The notes under the pieces are model-generated. The model did not search any database and had not been told where the DNA came from. It saw only the letters and a program-made list of their open reading frames with translations. Of a DNA stretch of 64,000 nucleotides, positions 43,416-53,504 are shown piece after piece (position 1 is the stretch's first letter; each line of letters starts with the position of its first letter). Location: positions 4,414,501 to 4,478,500 of the forward strand of contig NZ_JACHJW010000001.1 of assembly GCF_014203835.1 (NCBI RefSeq). The letters run 5' to 3'. The position numbers were made by a program, and so were the translations under genes. This DNA comes from Micromonospora polyrhachis (lineage in GTDB: Bacteria > Actinomycetota > Actinomycetes > Mycobacteriales > Micromonosporaceae).

Positions 43416-44825
43416 TCAGGGCAGCGCCGGCCGGCGGGCCGCGGCCGGGTCGAGCACCGGCCCCTCCGGTATTCGGGCGACCAGACCGGCTGGCAGCCGC
43501 ACCGGGGCGGCCGACTCGTAGCCAAGACGCCGTTGCACGTCCTGATCCGCGAGAGCATGCCGGATACCCAGGTCGCTGACGAGGTAACGGGTGCCAGCAG
43601 CCGCATCGGGGGACGGCATGGCCTCGACCAGGGCGGCCCAGCCGGGTGGCACCTCGACCCGATCCACCAGCGCTGCGCCCTGCGCCGACCGGCCGGTGGT
43701 GGTCGCCGGACCGGTCTGCGCGGTGGCGGGGTCGATCGTCAGCCGGGGCGGGTCGACCGGGTTGCCGAACGTGGCGCAGATCGCGAAACGCGCCAGGTCG
43801 GGCGTGACGATCGGGGGTGCGACCGCCGGTGGGGCTGCCGGGTCGTGGTCCGGCGGGGGCTGTTTCTCGGCTGCGGCGGCCTGCATCGAGGTCAGGGTCA
43901 GGGCACGGACCAGCCCGGTGGGGTACGCGGCCCGGGTCGCCTGGTCGGCCAGCAGCATCCGGGCCTCCACCGGGGTGATGGCGGCCAGCCGGTTCGCCTC
44001 CGCGACCAGGTAGTACTGCTGACTGGTGCCGTCGACCACGTAGACCTGGCCGACCAGCGCACCGCTTACGGCCGTGGCAGGCTGCCCCCGGCCGATCACC
44101 GTACGGGTCGTCAGCGGCCCTCCGGCGGGTAACGCGTCGAGCCACGCGCGGGGGACCACGATCGCGGGCTGCTGGTCGAGGCCCAGGGCGGTCAGTGCGA
44201 CCCGTCGGTCCATGAGTTCGTGTCGACGCCCGTGCCAGATCAGGAAGAGACGCCGGGAATCGGCGTTCTCGACGAGGAGCGCGTCGTCGCCCAACTCCCG
44301 CCCGGTCGAGTCGACGCCGATGCGCAGACTGGTGAAGCCGTGCGGGCGGTCGCCGGCCTGGGGAGGCAGCCCGCACAACTGCCACGGCTTGGCGGTCACC
44401 CGCGCGGCCGGCGGCAGCGCGTCGGGTGCGCCGACGATTCCGAGCAGCGGACCACGGGGGACACCCAACAGGGAGTTGGCCGCCACCCCGACCGTCTTCG
44501 CTGGCCCGTCCAGCGCCAGCACCGCGGAGGTGAGGTTCGCCATCGGATAGAGCGTGCCGTCCCGGTAGACGTATCGGGTGCCGCTCTGCTTCTCCACGAT
44601 GACGGCGGAACCGTCTCGCCAGGTCTTGTTGCCACCGGGTCGGAGCATGCCGTACACACCCATGCCCGCCAGGCCCAGCGCCGCCACCATCACCCCGGCC
44701 AGGCCGGCTCCCAGCAGCCGCCGCCCGGCCGGATGCACCGGATCGGTGTCCTGGTGGGCGAAGGCCGACATCACCCGTTGCATCATGAACTGGTAGGACT
44801 GCACCTGGTCGCGGCGTGTTGGCAT
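43416..44825 (-). CDS. eccB: Type VII secretion protein EccB
   Basis: The 469-residue protein starts with the EccB opening (PTRRDQVQSYQFMMQRVMSAF), has one membrane helix (about 42-63), then the large periplasmic domain with repeated motifs (SGTRYVYRDGTLYPMANLTSA, LLGIVGAPDALP, YLVSDLGIRHAL, GLVARIPEGPVLDPAAA). EccB is a core component, reported to anchor in the membrane and reach into the periplasm. The second of two adjacent ATGs (44825) is preferred, giving GGAGGG a 3-nt spacing instead of none. It lies 31-34 bp downstream of eccD in one operon. Confidence 0.92.
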   Translation of the reverse strand: MPTRRDQVQSYQFMMQRVMSAFAHQDTDPVHPAGRRLLGAGLAGVMVAALGLAGMGVYGMLRPGGNKTWRDGSAVIVEKQSGTRYVYRDGTLYPMANLTSAVLALDGPAKTVGVAANSLLGVPRGPLLGIVGAPDALPPAARVTAKPWQLCGLPPQAGDRPHGFTSLRIGVDSTGRELGDDALLVENADSRRLFLIWHGRRHELMDRRVALTALGLDQQPAIVVPRAWLDALPAGGPLTTRTVIGRGQPATAVSGALVGQVYVVDGTSQQYYLVAEANRLAAITPVEARMLLADQATRAAYPTGLVRALTLTSMQAAAAEKQPPPDHDPAAPPAVAPPIVTPDLARFAICATFGNPVDPPRLTIDPATAQTGPATTTGRSAQGAALVDRVEVPPGWAALVEAMPSPDAAAGTRYLVSDLGIRHALADQDVQRRLGYESAAPVRLPAGLVARIPEGPVLDPAAARRPALP

Positions 44826-44859
44826 CATCCCTCCGTAGTTGGGCCAGGCGCAGGGGTGC

Positions 44860-46251
44860 TCAACCGGCCAGCCCGCGCATCACCGCGTAGAGGCCGAGGA
44901 CGCCGCAGACCAGCGGCACGACAGCCAGCAGCAGCAGGATGTCGAGTAGCTCGGCCGCCCGACCCAGATAGACCGACGAGCGGTTGCGGCGCAGGCCCAG
45001 GGCGAGCACGACCGTCGCGGAGCCGACCAGTGCCAGGAGGGACCAGCCGGGTGGGTCTTCGACGGGTAACCGCAGCGACAACGCGACCAGTCCGGTCAGA
45101 CCGGCCAGCAGCATCGGCAACCGATGTCGTACGGCTGGGAACAGCCGGGCGCGCAGCAGGCAGGCAGCGGTGACGACGCCACCGAGTACGGGCGCGGCGA
45201 GCCCGTCGGCGAGGCCGAGCGCCACCAGTCCCGGTGCGATGACGGCGGTGGCTCCCGCCAGTAGGCCGGTCAGCATGTCGTCGGCCTGGGCGATGACGCC
45301 GAAGGTGACGGCGGCCGGCGTCGGCGGCGCGTCCTGGAGCAGTTCCGAGGTGCTCCGGGGGAACGCGGGCAGCGGCAGCCGTCCGAGCCGTCCGGCGATC
45401 GCCGGCCAGGTCGGGGTGAGCAGCAGCAGCACCGATACGGTGACGGCGGCGGTCGACGGCAGGTCCAGCGGGCTCAGCGCCACCAGTGCGCCGCCCGCTC
45501 CGGCGACGCCGGCCACCATGGCGGCGACGAAGAGCCAGCGCCGGCCGGAACTGCCCAGGTAGCCGACCGTGCCGGCGAGCAGCAGCAGGGCGAAGCCGGT
45601 GAGCAGGTGTGGGGCGGCCAGTTCCGGCCCCGGGCCGGTGCGGGGCAGTACGAGCAGTCCGCCGACGAACGCGGCGACCAGGCCGTATCCGGCCACGGTC
45701 CGGCCGATGTCCGGCTCGTCGTACGCCCGGGTGAGCAGGATGCCGCCGGTCAGGCAGCCGATGGCCAGGCCCAGCCCCCACCAGGCGCCGATGCTCGACT
45801 GGGCGGCGGTCTCCGACTGGACGGCGGTGCGCAGACAGACCGCCAATGCCGCAGCGACCAGCACTCCCATGGCCACGGTGCCGGTCCAGCGACTGACCCC
45901 GGTGCTCCAGACCAGGCCCCCCTGCCGGGCGCTGGCGGCGATCACCTCCACCACGTCGTCGTACTCCGGCTCCGGCCAGTCGACCTGCGCATGGACCAGA
46001 TGCAGCACGTCGCCGTCGCGTACGCCCTGGGCGGTGAGGCCCCGACCCACGTCGAGCGGGGTTCCGTCGGTGCGGCGGAGCAGCCAGCCGCCCTGCTCAC
46101 CCGCCTGGTGCGTGGCCTCGTCGCCGGCGTGGGACAGCACCGCCGGCAACAACATCGCCAGGGTCAGCTGTCCGGGCAACGCCAGGTCGAGATGCCGGCG
46201 TGGCGTCACCACCACCACCCGGACCAGTCCGACTTCGGTGTCCGTCACCAT
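44860..46251 (-). CDS. eccD: Type VII secretion integral membrane protein EccD
   Basis: The 463-residue protein has an N-terminal ubiquitin-like domain (about 8-92: VRVVVVTPRRHLDLALPGQLTLAMLLPAVL, with WLLRRTDGTPLD) and then about eleven membrane helices, the EccD arrangement that forms the membrane vestibule of the ESX complex. The C-terminus is short (VLGLYAVMRGLAG). It opens the leftward eccD-eccB-esx operon from a 200-bp divergent region shared with eccC. Confidence 0.92.
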   Translation of the reverse strand: MVTDTEVGLVRVVVVTPRRHLDLALPGQLTLAMLLPAVLSHAGDEATHQAGEQGGWLLRRTDGTPLDVGRGLTAQGVRDGDVLHLVHAQVDWPEPEYDDVVEVIAASARQGGLVWSTGVSRWTGTVAMGVLVAAALAVCLRTAVQSETAAQSSIGAWWGLGLAIGCLTGGILLTRAYDEPDIGRTVAGYGLVAAFVGGLLVLPRTGPGPELAAPHLLTGFALLLLAGTVGYLGSSGRRWLFVAAMVAGVAGAGGALVALSPLDLPSTAAVTVSVLLLLTPTWPAIAGRLGRLPLPAFPRSTSELLQDAPPTPAAVTFGVIAQADDMLTGLLAGATAVIAPGLVALGLADGLAAPVLGGVVTAACLLRARLFPAVRHRLPMLLAGLTGLVALSLRLPVEDPPGWSLLALVGSATVVLALGLRRNRSSVYLGRAAELLDILLLLAVVPLVCGVLGLYAVMRGLAG

Positions 46252-46451
46252 GCCGGTCCTACCGCCTTCCGCGCGCCGTCCCCGCTCGGCCGAACAAGGA
46301 AACCATGATGACTGGCCGCCGGGAAGATGCTGTCATCGGTCTATCATTTGCCGCTGACGGGACCGGGACCATGTCGTAGTGCCTGCGCCGCCGAGCGGGC
46401 GACGGGCACCTCGGCTGCCCGACGTGCGACGCCGGGAGGTTGGACCGCCGA

Positions 46452-49400
46452 ATGGCCTTCACCGTCCACCGTAGACCGCCGCGGATGCCGGCACCCGAAT
46501 ATCCCACCGGTGAACTGATCCTGGACCCGCCACCGGAGATACCACCAGCCGGCGGCCAGCGCTGGGCCCAGATGATGATGATGCTGCCCATGCTGGCCGG
46601 CTCGTGCGCGATGGCGCTGATGTTCGCCGGCCAGGGCGGCAGCTCCCTGGCGTACGTCACCGGTGGTCTCTTCGGTGTCTCCGCGCTCGGCATGATCTTC
46701 TCTCAGCTCAGCATGTCGGCCGGCGGGCAGAACCGGCAGCAGCTGATCACGGCGCGCCGCCAGTTCATGCAGCACCTGAGCCAGCGGCGGCGTACGGTGC
46801 GGCGAACGGTGACCCGGCAGCGGGCCGCGCAGCTGCACCACCATCCGGACCCGGACAGCCTCTGGTCGATCGCGGCCAGTCCCCGACTGTGGGAACGGCG
46901 TAGCGGCGAACCCGACTTCGTCACGGTCCGGATCGGGCTCGGTCCGGCCGAACTGGCCACCCCGCTGGTGCCACCGGAGACCAAGGCGGTCGAGGACCTC
47001 GACCCGCTCTGCGCCGCCAGCCTGCGCCGCTTCCTGCACACGTACGCGATCGTGCCGGACCTGCCCATCGTCATGGCGCTGGACGGGTTCAGCCGGGTCT
47101 ACCTACGCGGCGACGGCGAGCGCACCCGGGCTTTGGCCCGCGCCCTCATCGCCCAGGCAGCGACCTTTCACGCCCCCGACGACCTGCTCGTGGCGGTCTG
47201 CCTGACCGAGGGCAACCGGTCACAGTGGTCCTGGACCAAGTGGCTGCCGCACGCCCTGCACCCCGGACGGACCGACGGACTCGGGGCCCTGCGCCTCGTG
47301 TCGACCAGCATCTCCGGCCTGGAGACCATGCTCGACGACGTGGTGGCCGGACGGCCCCGGTTCGACAGCCGGTCGCCCGAGCGGCATGCCCAGGCCGGTA
47401 CGGCCACCCCGCACGTACTGGTGCTCCTCGACGGGGGTGACGGCACCGGGTCGGGTCATCTGCTCACCGAGGGGGGCCGCAGCGGCGTGACCGTGCTCGA
47501 CCTGCATTCGGCGCCACCCCGGATCCTCGACCGGCACACGCTGGTGCTCGACGTCGACGCGCAGGGATCGCTGCGTACGACCACCGCGGAGGGGACGGCC
47601 GAAGCCGGGCGGGCCGACGGACTGCGGCCGGACGTCGCGTTGGCGCTGGCGTTGCAGATGGCGCCGATCCGCCTGCACGGCGGAACCCGTACGGAGCCGC
47701 GGATGACCGGTGACGTCGGATTGACCGAGCTGCTCGGTCTCGGCGACCCGTGGACGTTCGATCCGGGCACCACCTGGGTGGCCCGCTCACCGCGGGACCG
47801 GCTGCGGGTGCCGATCGGCGTCGGCCAGGACGGTGGCCGGGTCGAGTTGGACCTCAAGGAGTCGGCGCAGGACGGCATGGGGCCGCACGGCCTGTTGATC
47901 GGGGCCACCGGCTCCGGCAAGTCCGAGCTGCTCCGTACCCTGGTGCTCGCGCTGGCCGTCACGCACGACCCGGAACTGCTCAACTTCGTGCTCATCGACT
48001 TCAAGGGCGGGGCGACCTTCACCAGGTTGGAGACGCTGCCGCACACCAGCGCGGTCATCACCAACCTGGCCGACGAGCTGCCGCTGGTCGACCGGATGGC
48101 GGAGGCCATCAACGGCGAGCTGACCCGCCGTCAGGAACTGCTCCGGGCCAGTGGCAATTTCGTGTCGCAGCGAGACTACGAGCGGGCGCGGGCCAGCGGC
48201 GCGGCGCTCGCGCCGCTACCCAGCCTGCTGATCGTCTGCGACGAGTTCTCCGAGCTGCTCAGCGCCAAGCCCGACTTCGTCGACATGTTCGTCCAAATAG
48301 GACGGGTTGGTCGGTCCCTCGGCATCCATCTGCTGCTCGCCTCGCAACGCCTGGAGGAGGGGCGACTGCGCGGGCTCGACACCCACCTGTCCTACCGGAT
48401 CGGCCTGCGGACGTTCTCGGCGGCGGAGAGCCGGGTCGTGCTCGGCGACGCGGCAGCGTACGAACTGCCCCGGTCCCCGGGACACGGCTTCCTCCGGTTC
48501 GCCACCGAGGCGCTCGCCCGGTTCCGGGCGGCGTACGTCTCCGGAGCGCTGCCCGATCCGGCGGCCGGTACGTCGCACGTCGTCCCGGTCGACCAGGTGC
48601 GGGTCTACCACACCGAGTACCTGGCGCCGGCGCTGCCGACCCCCGAGGCCGAAGAACCGGCCCCGGTCGACGAGGTGGACGGGGAGAGCCTGCTGGACGT
48701 CCTGGTCGACCGGATGCGGGGGCGGGGTGCCCCCGCCCACCAGGTGTGGCTGCCACCGCTGACCGACCCGCCGACGCTGGACAACCTGCTCCCCCCGATC
48801 CGGGTGGTTCCCGGACGGGGCCTGACCGTGGCGGACGATCGCCTGCATGGCGCGTTGCGGGCGCAGCTCGGCGTGGTGGACCGGCCGTCGCAGCAGCGCC
48901 GGGACCCACTCTGGCTGGACCTGGGGGGTGCTGCCGGGCACGTGGTGATCGTCGGCGGGCCGCACAGCGGCAAGAGCATGGCGCTACGGACCTTCGTGGT
49001 CGGCATGACGCTCTGTCACACCCCGCGCGAGGTGCAGTTCTACTGCCTCGACTTCGGTGGGGGCGGCCTGCTCGGGCTGCGCGAGTTGCCGCACGTGGGT
49101 GGGGTGGCCACCCGGCTGGAGGCCAGCCAGGTGCGGCGCACGGTGGCGGAGGTACGGCTGCTGCTCGAACAGCGGGAACGACTCTTCGCCGAACACGGGA
49201 TCGACTCGATGGCCAGCTATCGGCGGGCCCGGGCGGCGGGACGGTTCCCGGAGGACCCCTTCGGTGACGTGTTCGTCGTGGTGGACGGCTGGGGCACGCT
49301 GCGCTCCGAGTTCGACGACATCGAGACGGCGCTGGTCGAGGTTGGCAACCGGGGCCTGTCGTACGGCGTGCACCTGGTCGTCTCGGCGACCCGGTGGTTG

Positions 49401-50414
49401 GACCTCCGTCCGGCGGTCCGGGACATCTTCGGGAGTCGACTGGAGTTTCGCCTGGGTGAGCCGGGTGATTCGGCGCTGGACCGGCGTACCGCCATGAACG
49501 TGCCGGAGAAGGTTCCCGGGCGGGGCATCACGCCGGAGCGACTGCACTTCCTCGCCGCGCTGCCCCGGATGGACGGCAGGCAGGACGCGGAGACCGCCAG
49601 CGAGGGGCAGGCCGCGCTGATCCGGCAGATCCGGGAGGGTTGGACGGGCCCGAGCGCCCCACCGGTCCGCCTGCTGCCGACCCTGCTGCCGTACGAGGAA
49701 CTGCCGGTCGAGGCGGACCGTCCCGGGGTGCCGGTGGGAATCGCCGAGCTCGACCTGCGTCCGGTGACCATCGACTTCGAGACCGACGCGCACTTCATCG
49801 TGTACGGCGACTCCGGCTCCGGGAAGACCGGCTTCCTGCGCCTGCTCGCGAGATCCCTGGCGGAGCGGAACACGCCGCGCCAGGCTCGCCTGATCGTCGT
49901 CGACTACCGGCGGGGACTGCTCGGTTCGGTGCCGGACAGCCATCTCGTCGGGTACGGCACGTCGGCCGCCGTCACCCGCAACATCATCGAAGAGGTGGCG
50001 ACGGCCATGCGGGCCCGGCTGCCAGGCCCGGACGTGACGGCCGAACAGTTGCGGGACCGGAGCTGGTGGCAGGGGTCGCAGCTGTACGTCCTGGTCGATG
50101 ACTACGACCTGGTCGCCGGGGCGCAGAACAATCCACTGGCACCGTTGGGGGAATTCCTCGCCCAGGCCGAGGACATCGGCCTGCACCTGATCGTCGCGCG
50201 GCGCACCGCTGGGGCGGCACGCGGTGCCTACGAGCAGGTGCAGTTGCAGCTGCGGGAGCTGGGTGTGCCCGGCATCCTGATGTCCGGTGCGGCCGACGAG
50301 GGGCCGTTGCTGGGTAACGTCCGGCCGTCGGCCCAGCCGCCGGGGCGGGGCTGGCTGGTCGACCGCCGACACGGCCCCCGGCTGGTGCAGTTGGCCTGGC
50401 GGTCGCCGTCGTAG
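46452..50414 (+). CDS. eccC: Type VII secretion ATPase EccC (single polypeptide)
   Basis: The 1320-residue protein has two N-terminal membrane helices (about 35-75), a DUF domain, and three FtsK/SpoIIIE-type ATPase domains: GATGSGKSELLRTL at about residue 484, GGPHSGKSMALRTF at about 834 and YGDSGSGKTGFLRLL at about 1118, with Walker B strands LLIVCDEFSEL, VFVVVDGWGTL and YVLVDDYDLVA. Substrate recognition in characterised systems is through the third domain. The second P-loop (GPHSGKS) departs from the GxxGxGK form, so domain 2 may hydrolyse poorly. The start ATG 46452 has GGGAGG 12 nt upstream; a TTG at 46440 is possible. Confidence 0.93.
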   Translation: MAFTVHRRPPRMPAPEYPTGELILDPPPEIPPAGGQRWAQMMMMLPMLAGSCAMALMFAGQGGSSLAYVTGGLFGVSALGMIFSQLSMSAGGQNRQQLITARRQFMQHLSQRRRTVRRTVTRQRAAQLHHHPDPDSLWSIAASPRLWERRSGEPDFVTVRIGLGPAELATPLVPPETKAVEDLDPLCAASLRRFLHTYAIVPDLPIVMALDGFSRVYLRGDGERTRALARALIAQAATFHAPDDLLVAVCLTEGNRSQWSWTKWLPHALHPGRTDGLGALRLVSTSISGLETMLDDVVAGRPRFDSRSPERHAQAGTATPHVLVLLDGGDGTGSGHLLTEGGRSGVTVLDLHSAPPRILDRHTLVLDVDAQGSLRTTTAEGTAEAGRADGLRPDVALALALQMAPIRLHGGTRTEPRMTGDVGLTELLGLGDPWTFDPGTTWVARSPRDRLRVPIGVGQDGGRVELDLKESAQDGMGPHGLLIGATGSGKSELLRTLVLALAVTHDPELLNFVLIDFKGGATFTRLETLPHTSAVITNLADELPLVDRMAEAINGELTRRQELLRASGNFVSQRDYERARASGAALAPLPSLLIVCDEFSELLSAKPDFVDMFVQIGRVGRSLGIHLLLASQRLEEGRLRGLDTHLSYRIGLRTFSAAESRVVLGDAAAYELPRSPGHGFLRFATEALARFRAAYVSGALPDPAAGTSHVVPVDQVRVYHTEYLAPALPTPEAEEPAPVDEVDGESLLDVLVDRMRGRGAPAHQVWLPPLTDPPTLDNLLPPIRVVPGRGLTVADDRLHGALRAQLGVVDRPSQQRRDPLWLDLGGAAGHVVIVGGPHSGKSMALRTFVVGMTLCHTPREVQFYCLDFGGGGLLGLRELPHVGGVATRLEASQVRRTVAEVRLLLEQRERLFAEHGIDSMASYRRARAAGRFPEDPFGDVFVVVDGWGTLRSEFDDIETALVEVGNRGLSYGVHLVVSATRWLDLRPAVRDIFGSRLEFRLGEPGDSALDRRTAMNVPEKVPGRGITPERLHFLAALPRMDGRQDAETASEGQAALIRQIREGWTGPSAPPVRLLPTLLPYEELPVEADRPGVPVGIAELDLRPVTIDFETDAHFIVYGDSGSGKTGFLRLLARSLAERNTPRQARLIVVDYRRGLLGSVPDSHLVGYGTSAAVTRNIIEEVATAMRARLPGPDVTAEQLRDRSWWQGSQLYVLVDDYDLVAGAQNNPLAPLGEFLAQAEDIGLHLIVARRTAGAARGAYEQVQLQLRELGVPGILMSGAADEGPLLGNVRPSAQPPGRGWLVDRRHGPRLVQLAWRSPS

Positions 50415-50535
50415 GTCTGCTCGCTTCGGCCATTCTGTTCGGGTGCCTACGACGACTATCATCGTGAATGCCCGCAGTCGCCGTGGAGCTGCGGGTCGGG
50501 TCGGTCCGCCGGCCCCGACAACCGGGAGGGTGTCG

Positions 50536-51483
50536 ATGTCCGACGACGACGCGACGGGGCCGGGCGGGCAGGTCCGGGTCAACCTCGACGACCTCGACAC
50601 GTACCGGTCGCGGATCGACGCGATGAGTCAGGAGTTCGCGACGGACAGCAGCCGGTCCCTGGAGACCCTGATGCTGTTTCTCCTCGGTAGTACCGACTCT
50701 GAGGTCTTCTCCGAACTGGACGAGTTCGGCAGCGCCGGCTTCGACAACGTCACGAAGTTCCAGGGGCTCAGCCAGGACATGACGTTCGGGTTGACCAACC
50801 TCGCACTCGGCGCCAGCATGCTTGGCTTCGCCTACCAGGTCACTGACCAGATCGGTGCGGACGGCCTCAACCGCATCGACTCCGACGACGTCACCAAGCT
50901 GTTCACCGCTCGGCTGGGGGACGCCGATCCGCTGCAGTTGGCGAATGAGAAGCTGGCAACGGAGTACGAGAAGATCCAGCTCAATCTGGCCGAGCAGGAG
51001 AAGGCGTACAAGAAACGCCAAGCCGCGTTGGCGCAGCAGGCGGATCAAACGAGGACAGCTCCGCCGGGTGAGCGGGAGGACGTACAGGTCAATCCCCTGA
51101 CCGGAGCCGTGACCGTCTATATCAGTGATCCGGACCCGAACCAGCCATGGGGCCCCGGGCGGAGCAGCACCCCGGAGAACGAGATCCGACCGGACATCTG
51201 CCGGGTGAAGCCCGGCGGTGTGTCGGCCGACGAGCCGCTGCCGTACAACATGTTGGAGCTCGACAATGGAAAAGTGGTGCAGAAGGTCGGCGTCTGGGTG
51301 CCGTACCGCTACGGCCAGGATATTTACACCGAGCCGATGATCGCTCCGCCGGTCGAGTGCACGTACGACGAGGGGTCGCGGCGAATTCCCGCACCGGCGA
51401 TCGTGACACGGACCGAGGAGAACTACGGCAGGTACCCCCGGCCGTTCGATCCCCGGCTGTCCGAGTCGCTACCGGACCAGTAG
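50536..51483 (+). CDS. T7SS locus protein of unknown family (315 aa)
   Basis: The 315-residue product has no signal peptide or clear membrane helix. The first ~150 residues are helical (VNLDDLDTYRSRIDAMSQEF, then LETLMLFLLGSTDSEVF) with a Leu/Gly-rich helix at about 88-105; a charged coiled coil (LAEQEKAYKKRQAALAQQAD) leads into a more structured C-terminal part with VYISDPDPNQPWGPGRSS. I do not recognise the family. It starts 121 bp after eccC with GGGAGG 6 nt upstream and is followed 30 bp later by the PPE-like gene, suggesting a substrate or chaperone pair. Confidence 0.65.
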   Translation: MSDDDATGPGGQVRVNLDDLDTYRSRIDAMSQEFATDSSRSLETLMLFLLGSTDSEVFSELDEFGSAGFDNVTKFQGLSQDMTFGLTNLALGASMLGFAYQVTDQIGADGLNRIDSDDVTKLFTARLGDADPLQLANEKLATEYEKIQLNLAEQEKAYKKRQAALAQQADQTRTAPPGEREDVQVNPLTGAVTVYISDPDPNQPWGPGRSSTPENEIRPDICRVKPGGVSADEPLPYNMLELDNGKVVQKVGVWVPYRYGQDIYTEPMIAPPVECTYDEGSRRIPAPAIVTRTEENYGRYPRPFDPRLSESLPDQ

Positions 51484-51513
51484 CGTCCCGCCCAGATCGA
51501 GAAGGCCGAGTCG

Positions 51514-53406
51514 ATGGCGGAGTATATTCCTTACGGCGGGCCCCCGATCGACCAGGTCTGGCGGGCTGTCGCACTGCTCAGCGATGAACGGCTCTACGAG
51601 GCGGCGCAGACGTACCGGGCGTTCGCCGGCCGGATGCTGAATCTCCAGATCACCCTGTCGCTGTACGACGAGGAGTTGGCCAAGACCTGGCAGGGGGAGG
51701 CAGCGGATGCCTTCATGACCCAGGGGGCGAAGATCCGGAAGGTCGCGAACAGCGCCCTTACGGCGGCACTGGACAACGCGCAGGCGCTGGACACCATCGC
51801 TGACAAGATCAGCCAGGTGCAGAGTGCCATGCAGACGCTGTGGGACGAATACCGGATGCAGCTGGCGCGGTACTCCGGGGGCGGTTATGTCGATCTCACG
51901 GCCAACGGCTCGCCCACCCTGGTCCGGACACCACTCGAATGGCAGTGGTTCGACGACCAGTTCAGCATACGGGCCATGCGGATAGTCGAACCCCTGCTCG
52001 GGCTCGTGGCCGATCCCAACATGCGTCCGGCCCCGCCGCCGGAGTTCGAGGGCCCAAAGTCGATCAACGTCAGCGGACTGTTCGGCCTGCTCGACGAGAT
52101 GGTGAAGCAAGCGCAGGAGCGGATGGCTCCCCCGAGCGCCCCGGCCGGCGTGGCCGGTACGGGGATGCCCCCACCGCCGGCCCCGGCGGCCCCGACTCTC
52201 GCCGGGCTGGGCGCTGCACCACCGATGCCACCGGTCCTGCAGGCCCTTGGCGGGCTGGGTGTTCCGCCGCCCTCGCCACCGGTCCTGCCGGCCGGTCAGG
52301 TGGCGTCCCGAGGCCCCGTGCCGACACCACCAGGCTCGATAGGACGGCCGGGCGGCAGTCGACCCGGCGGTCCGGTGCCACAACCACTGCCGCAGGGTTT
52401 GATCCCGCCAACCTCACCGCGTACGCCAGTAGTTCCGGTGTCGCGTACGCCGGCTGTTCCGGCACCGCCCAGCCGGCCGAGCGTCGCCCTGCCCGGCAGC
52501 CGGCCGGCTGACGTTTCTGGCCAGGGCGGATCGTCGATGTCGTCCACGCCGACACCCCCACTCCGGCCATCGGCGTCGCTGTCAAAGGACCCGGCTCAGC
52601 TCGGGCCTCCAAGCCAACCGGGGGAGCCGGGCCAACCCCGACAGCCGATGCGTCCGCCGAGCCTGCCGATGCCCCCGCGACGGCCCGGAGGTGCGAACCC
52701 GGCCCAGGCGGCGAGCGCCGCCGACGCGTTGTCGAAGCGGCCGCCACCGTCGCTGGGCGGCCGTGGCTGGCCGCCACCGGGCAGTGGTACATCCCGAGGC
52801 CCGGACGGCCGGTCGACGCCGCCGACCGATGCGCAGCCAGCGAGCCTGACCGAGGAACTCGGCCGTCTCGGCCCACGGCCGGTCGCCCCGGAGTTGACCG
52901 GCCAGCGGACTCCCACCCCGCCCATGCTCCCACGTGGCCCGGCCGCCCGGATTGCGCCGCCGGCCGGCGGCACTCGTTCCCAACCGGCGGCTGGCACCGC
53001 CGGTGTCAGCGTGGGCAGAGCGGCTCGGAACACCCCGGGTACGCCACCGGACGATCCCTGGTCACCGGCGACCCCGTTTCGGCTGGACCTGACCGGCCGG
53101 TCGCGTCGGCCGCTGCCCGGTGAGGAGCCACAGCGGTCGGCTCCCATGCTGGCCGGCGCTCGAAGTCCAGCGGAATCGACGAACCGTGCCGGGAATCCGG
53201 CAGTGGGACGCGGGGAGCTGCGCACCGGGTCGCCGGTCGTCACCCCGAGCGATCGACTGGCGTCATCGTCAAAACCCGCGGAGCCGGACGAGCAGCAGCC
53301 CTGGCAGGTGCCAGGAGCCGGTGGCCGGGTGCTCGACACACCGGCTTCCGTCAACCTTCCGCGCCACTCCGCGATGCTCTCGGGGCTGCCGTCACGCTCC
53401 GAGTGA
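51514..53406 (+). CDS. PPE-like/WXG-domain protein with long proline-rich tail
   Basis: The 630-residue protein begins with a helical hairpin domain (about 1-125) containing KTWQGEAADAFMTQ, a W-Q-G turn as in WXG/PPE proteins, and a second helix ALDTIADKISQVQSAMQTLW. Around residue 150-190 comes another helical part. From about 205 to the end the protein is Pro/Gly/Arg-rich and probably unstructured, with clusters such as GVPPPSPPVLPAG. It resembles the organisation of PPE-type or EspB-like ESX substrates: a secretion-competent head and a long extended tail that could span or decorate the cell wall. No enzymatic domain seen. Confidence 0.7.
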   Translation: MAEYIPYGGPPIDQVWRAVALLSDERLYEAAQTYRAFAGRMLNLQITLSLYDEELAKTWQGEAADAFMTQGAKIRKVANSALTAALDNAQALDTIADKISQVQSAMQTLWDEYRMQLARYSGGGYVDLTANGSPTLVRTPLEWQWFDDQFSIRAMRIVEPLLGLVADPNMRPAPPPEFEGPKSINVSGLFGLLDEMVKQAQERMAPPSAPAGVAGTGMPPPPAPAAPTLAGLGAAPPMPPVLQALGGLGVPPPSPPVLPAGQVASRGPVPTPPGSIGRPGGSRPGGPVPQPLPQGLIPPTSPRTPVVPVSRTPAVPAPPSRPSVALPGSRPADVSGQGGSSMSSTPTPPLRPSASLSKDPAQLGPPSQPGEPGQPRQPMRPPSLPMPPRRPGGANPAQAASAADALSKRPPPSLGGRGWPPPGSGTSRGPDGRSTPPTDAQPASLTEELGRLGPRPVAPELTGQRTPTPPMLPRGPAARIAPPAGGTRSQPAAGTAGVSVGRAARNTPGTPPDDPWSPATPFRLDLTGRSRRPLPGEEPQRSAPMLAGARSPAESTNRAGNPAVGRGELRTGSPVVTPSDRLASSSKPAEPDEQQPWQVPGAGGRVLDTPASVNLPRHSAMLSGLPSRSE

Positions 53407-53491
53407 CGTCCGATTGGTCACCGGACGTACTCGCCTGCCCACTTTGACGAAGTCCTATCCTGCCAACCGCAGGCGATCCAACGAGTCTCAT

Positions 53492-53497
53492 TAGGAT
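53492..53497 (+). promoter_or_regulatory. TANNNT element of a probable leaderless transcript
   Basis: TAGGAT lies 7 nt before the GTG at 53505 with no Shine-Dalgarno sequence between, a leaderless arrangement. It implies that the VWA-partner pair can be transcribed separately from the upstream eccC block. Confidence 0.4.
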
Positions 53498-53504
53498 CGT
53501 CGCC

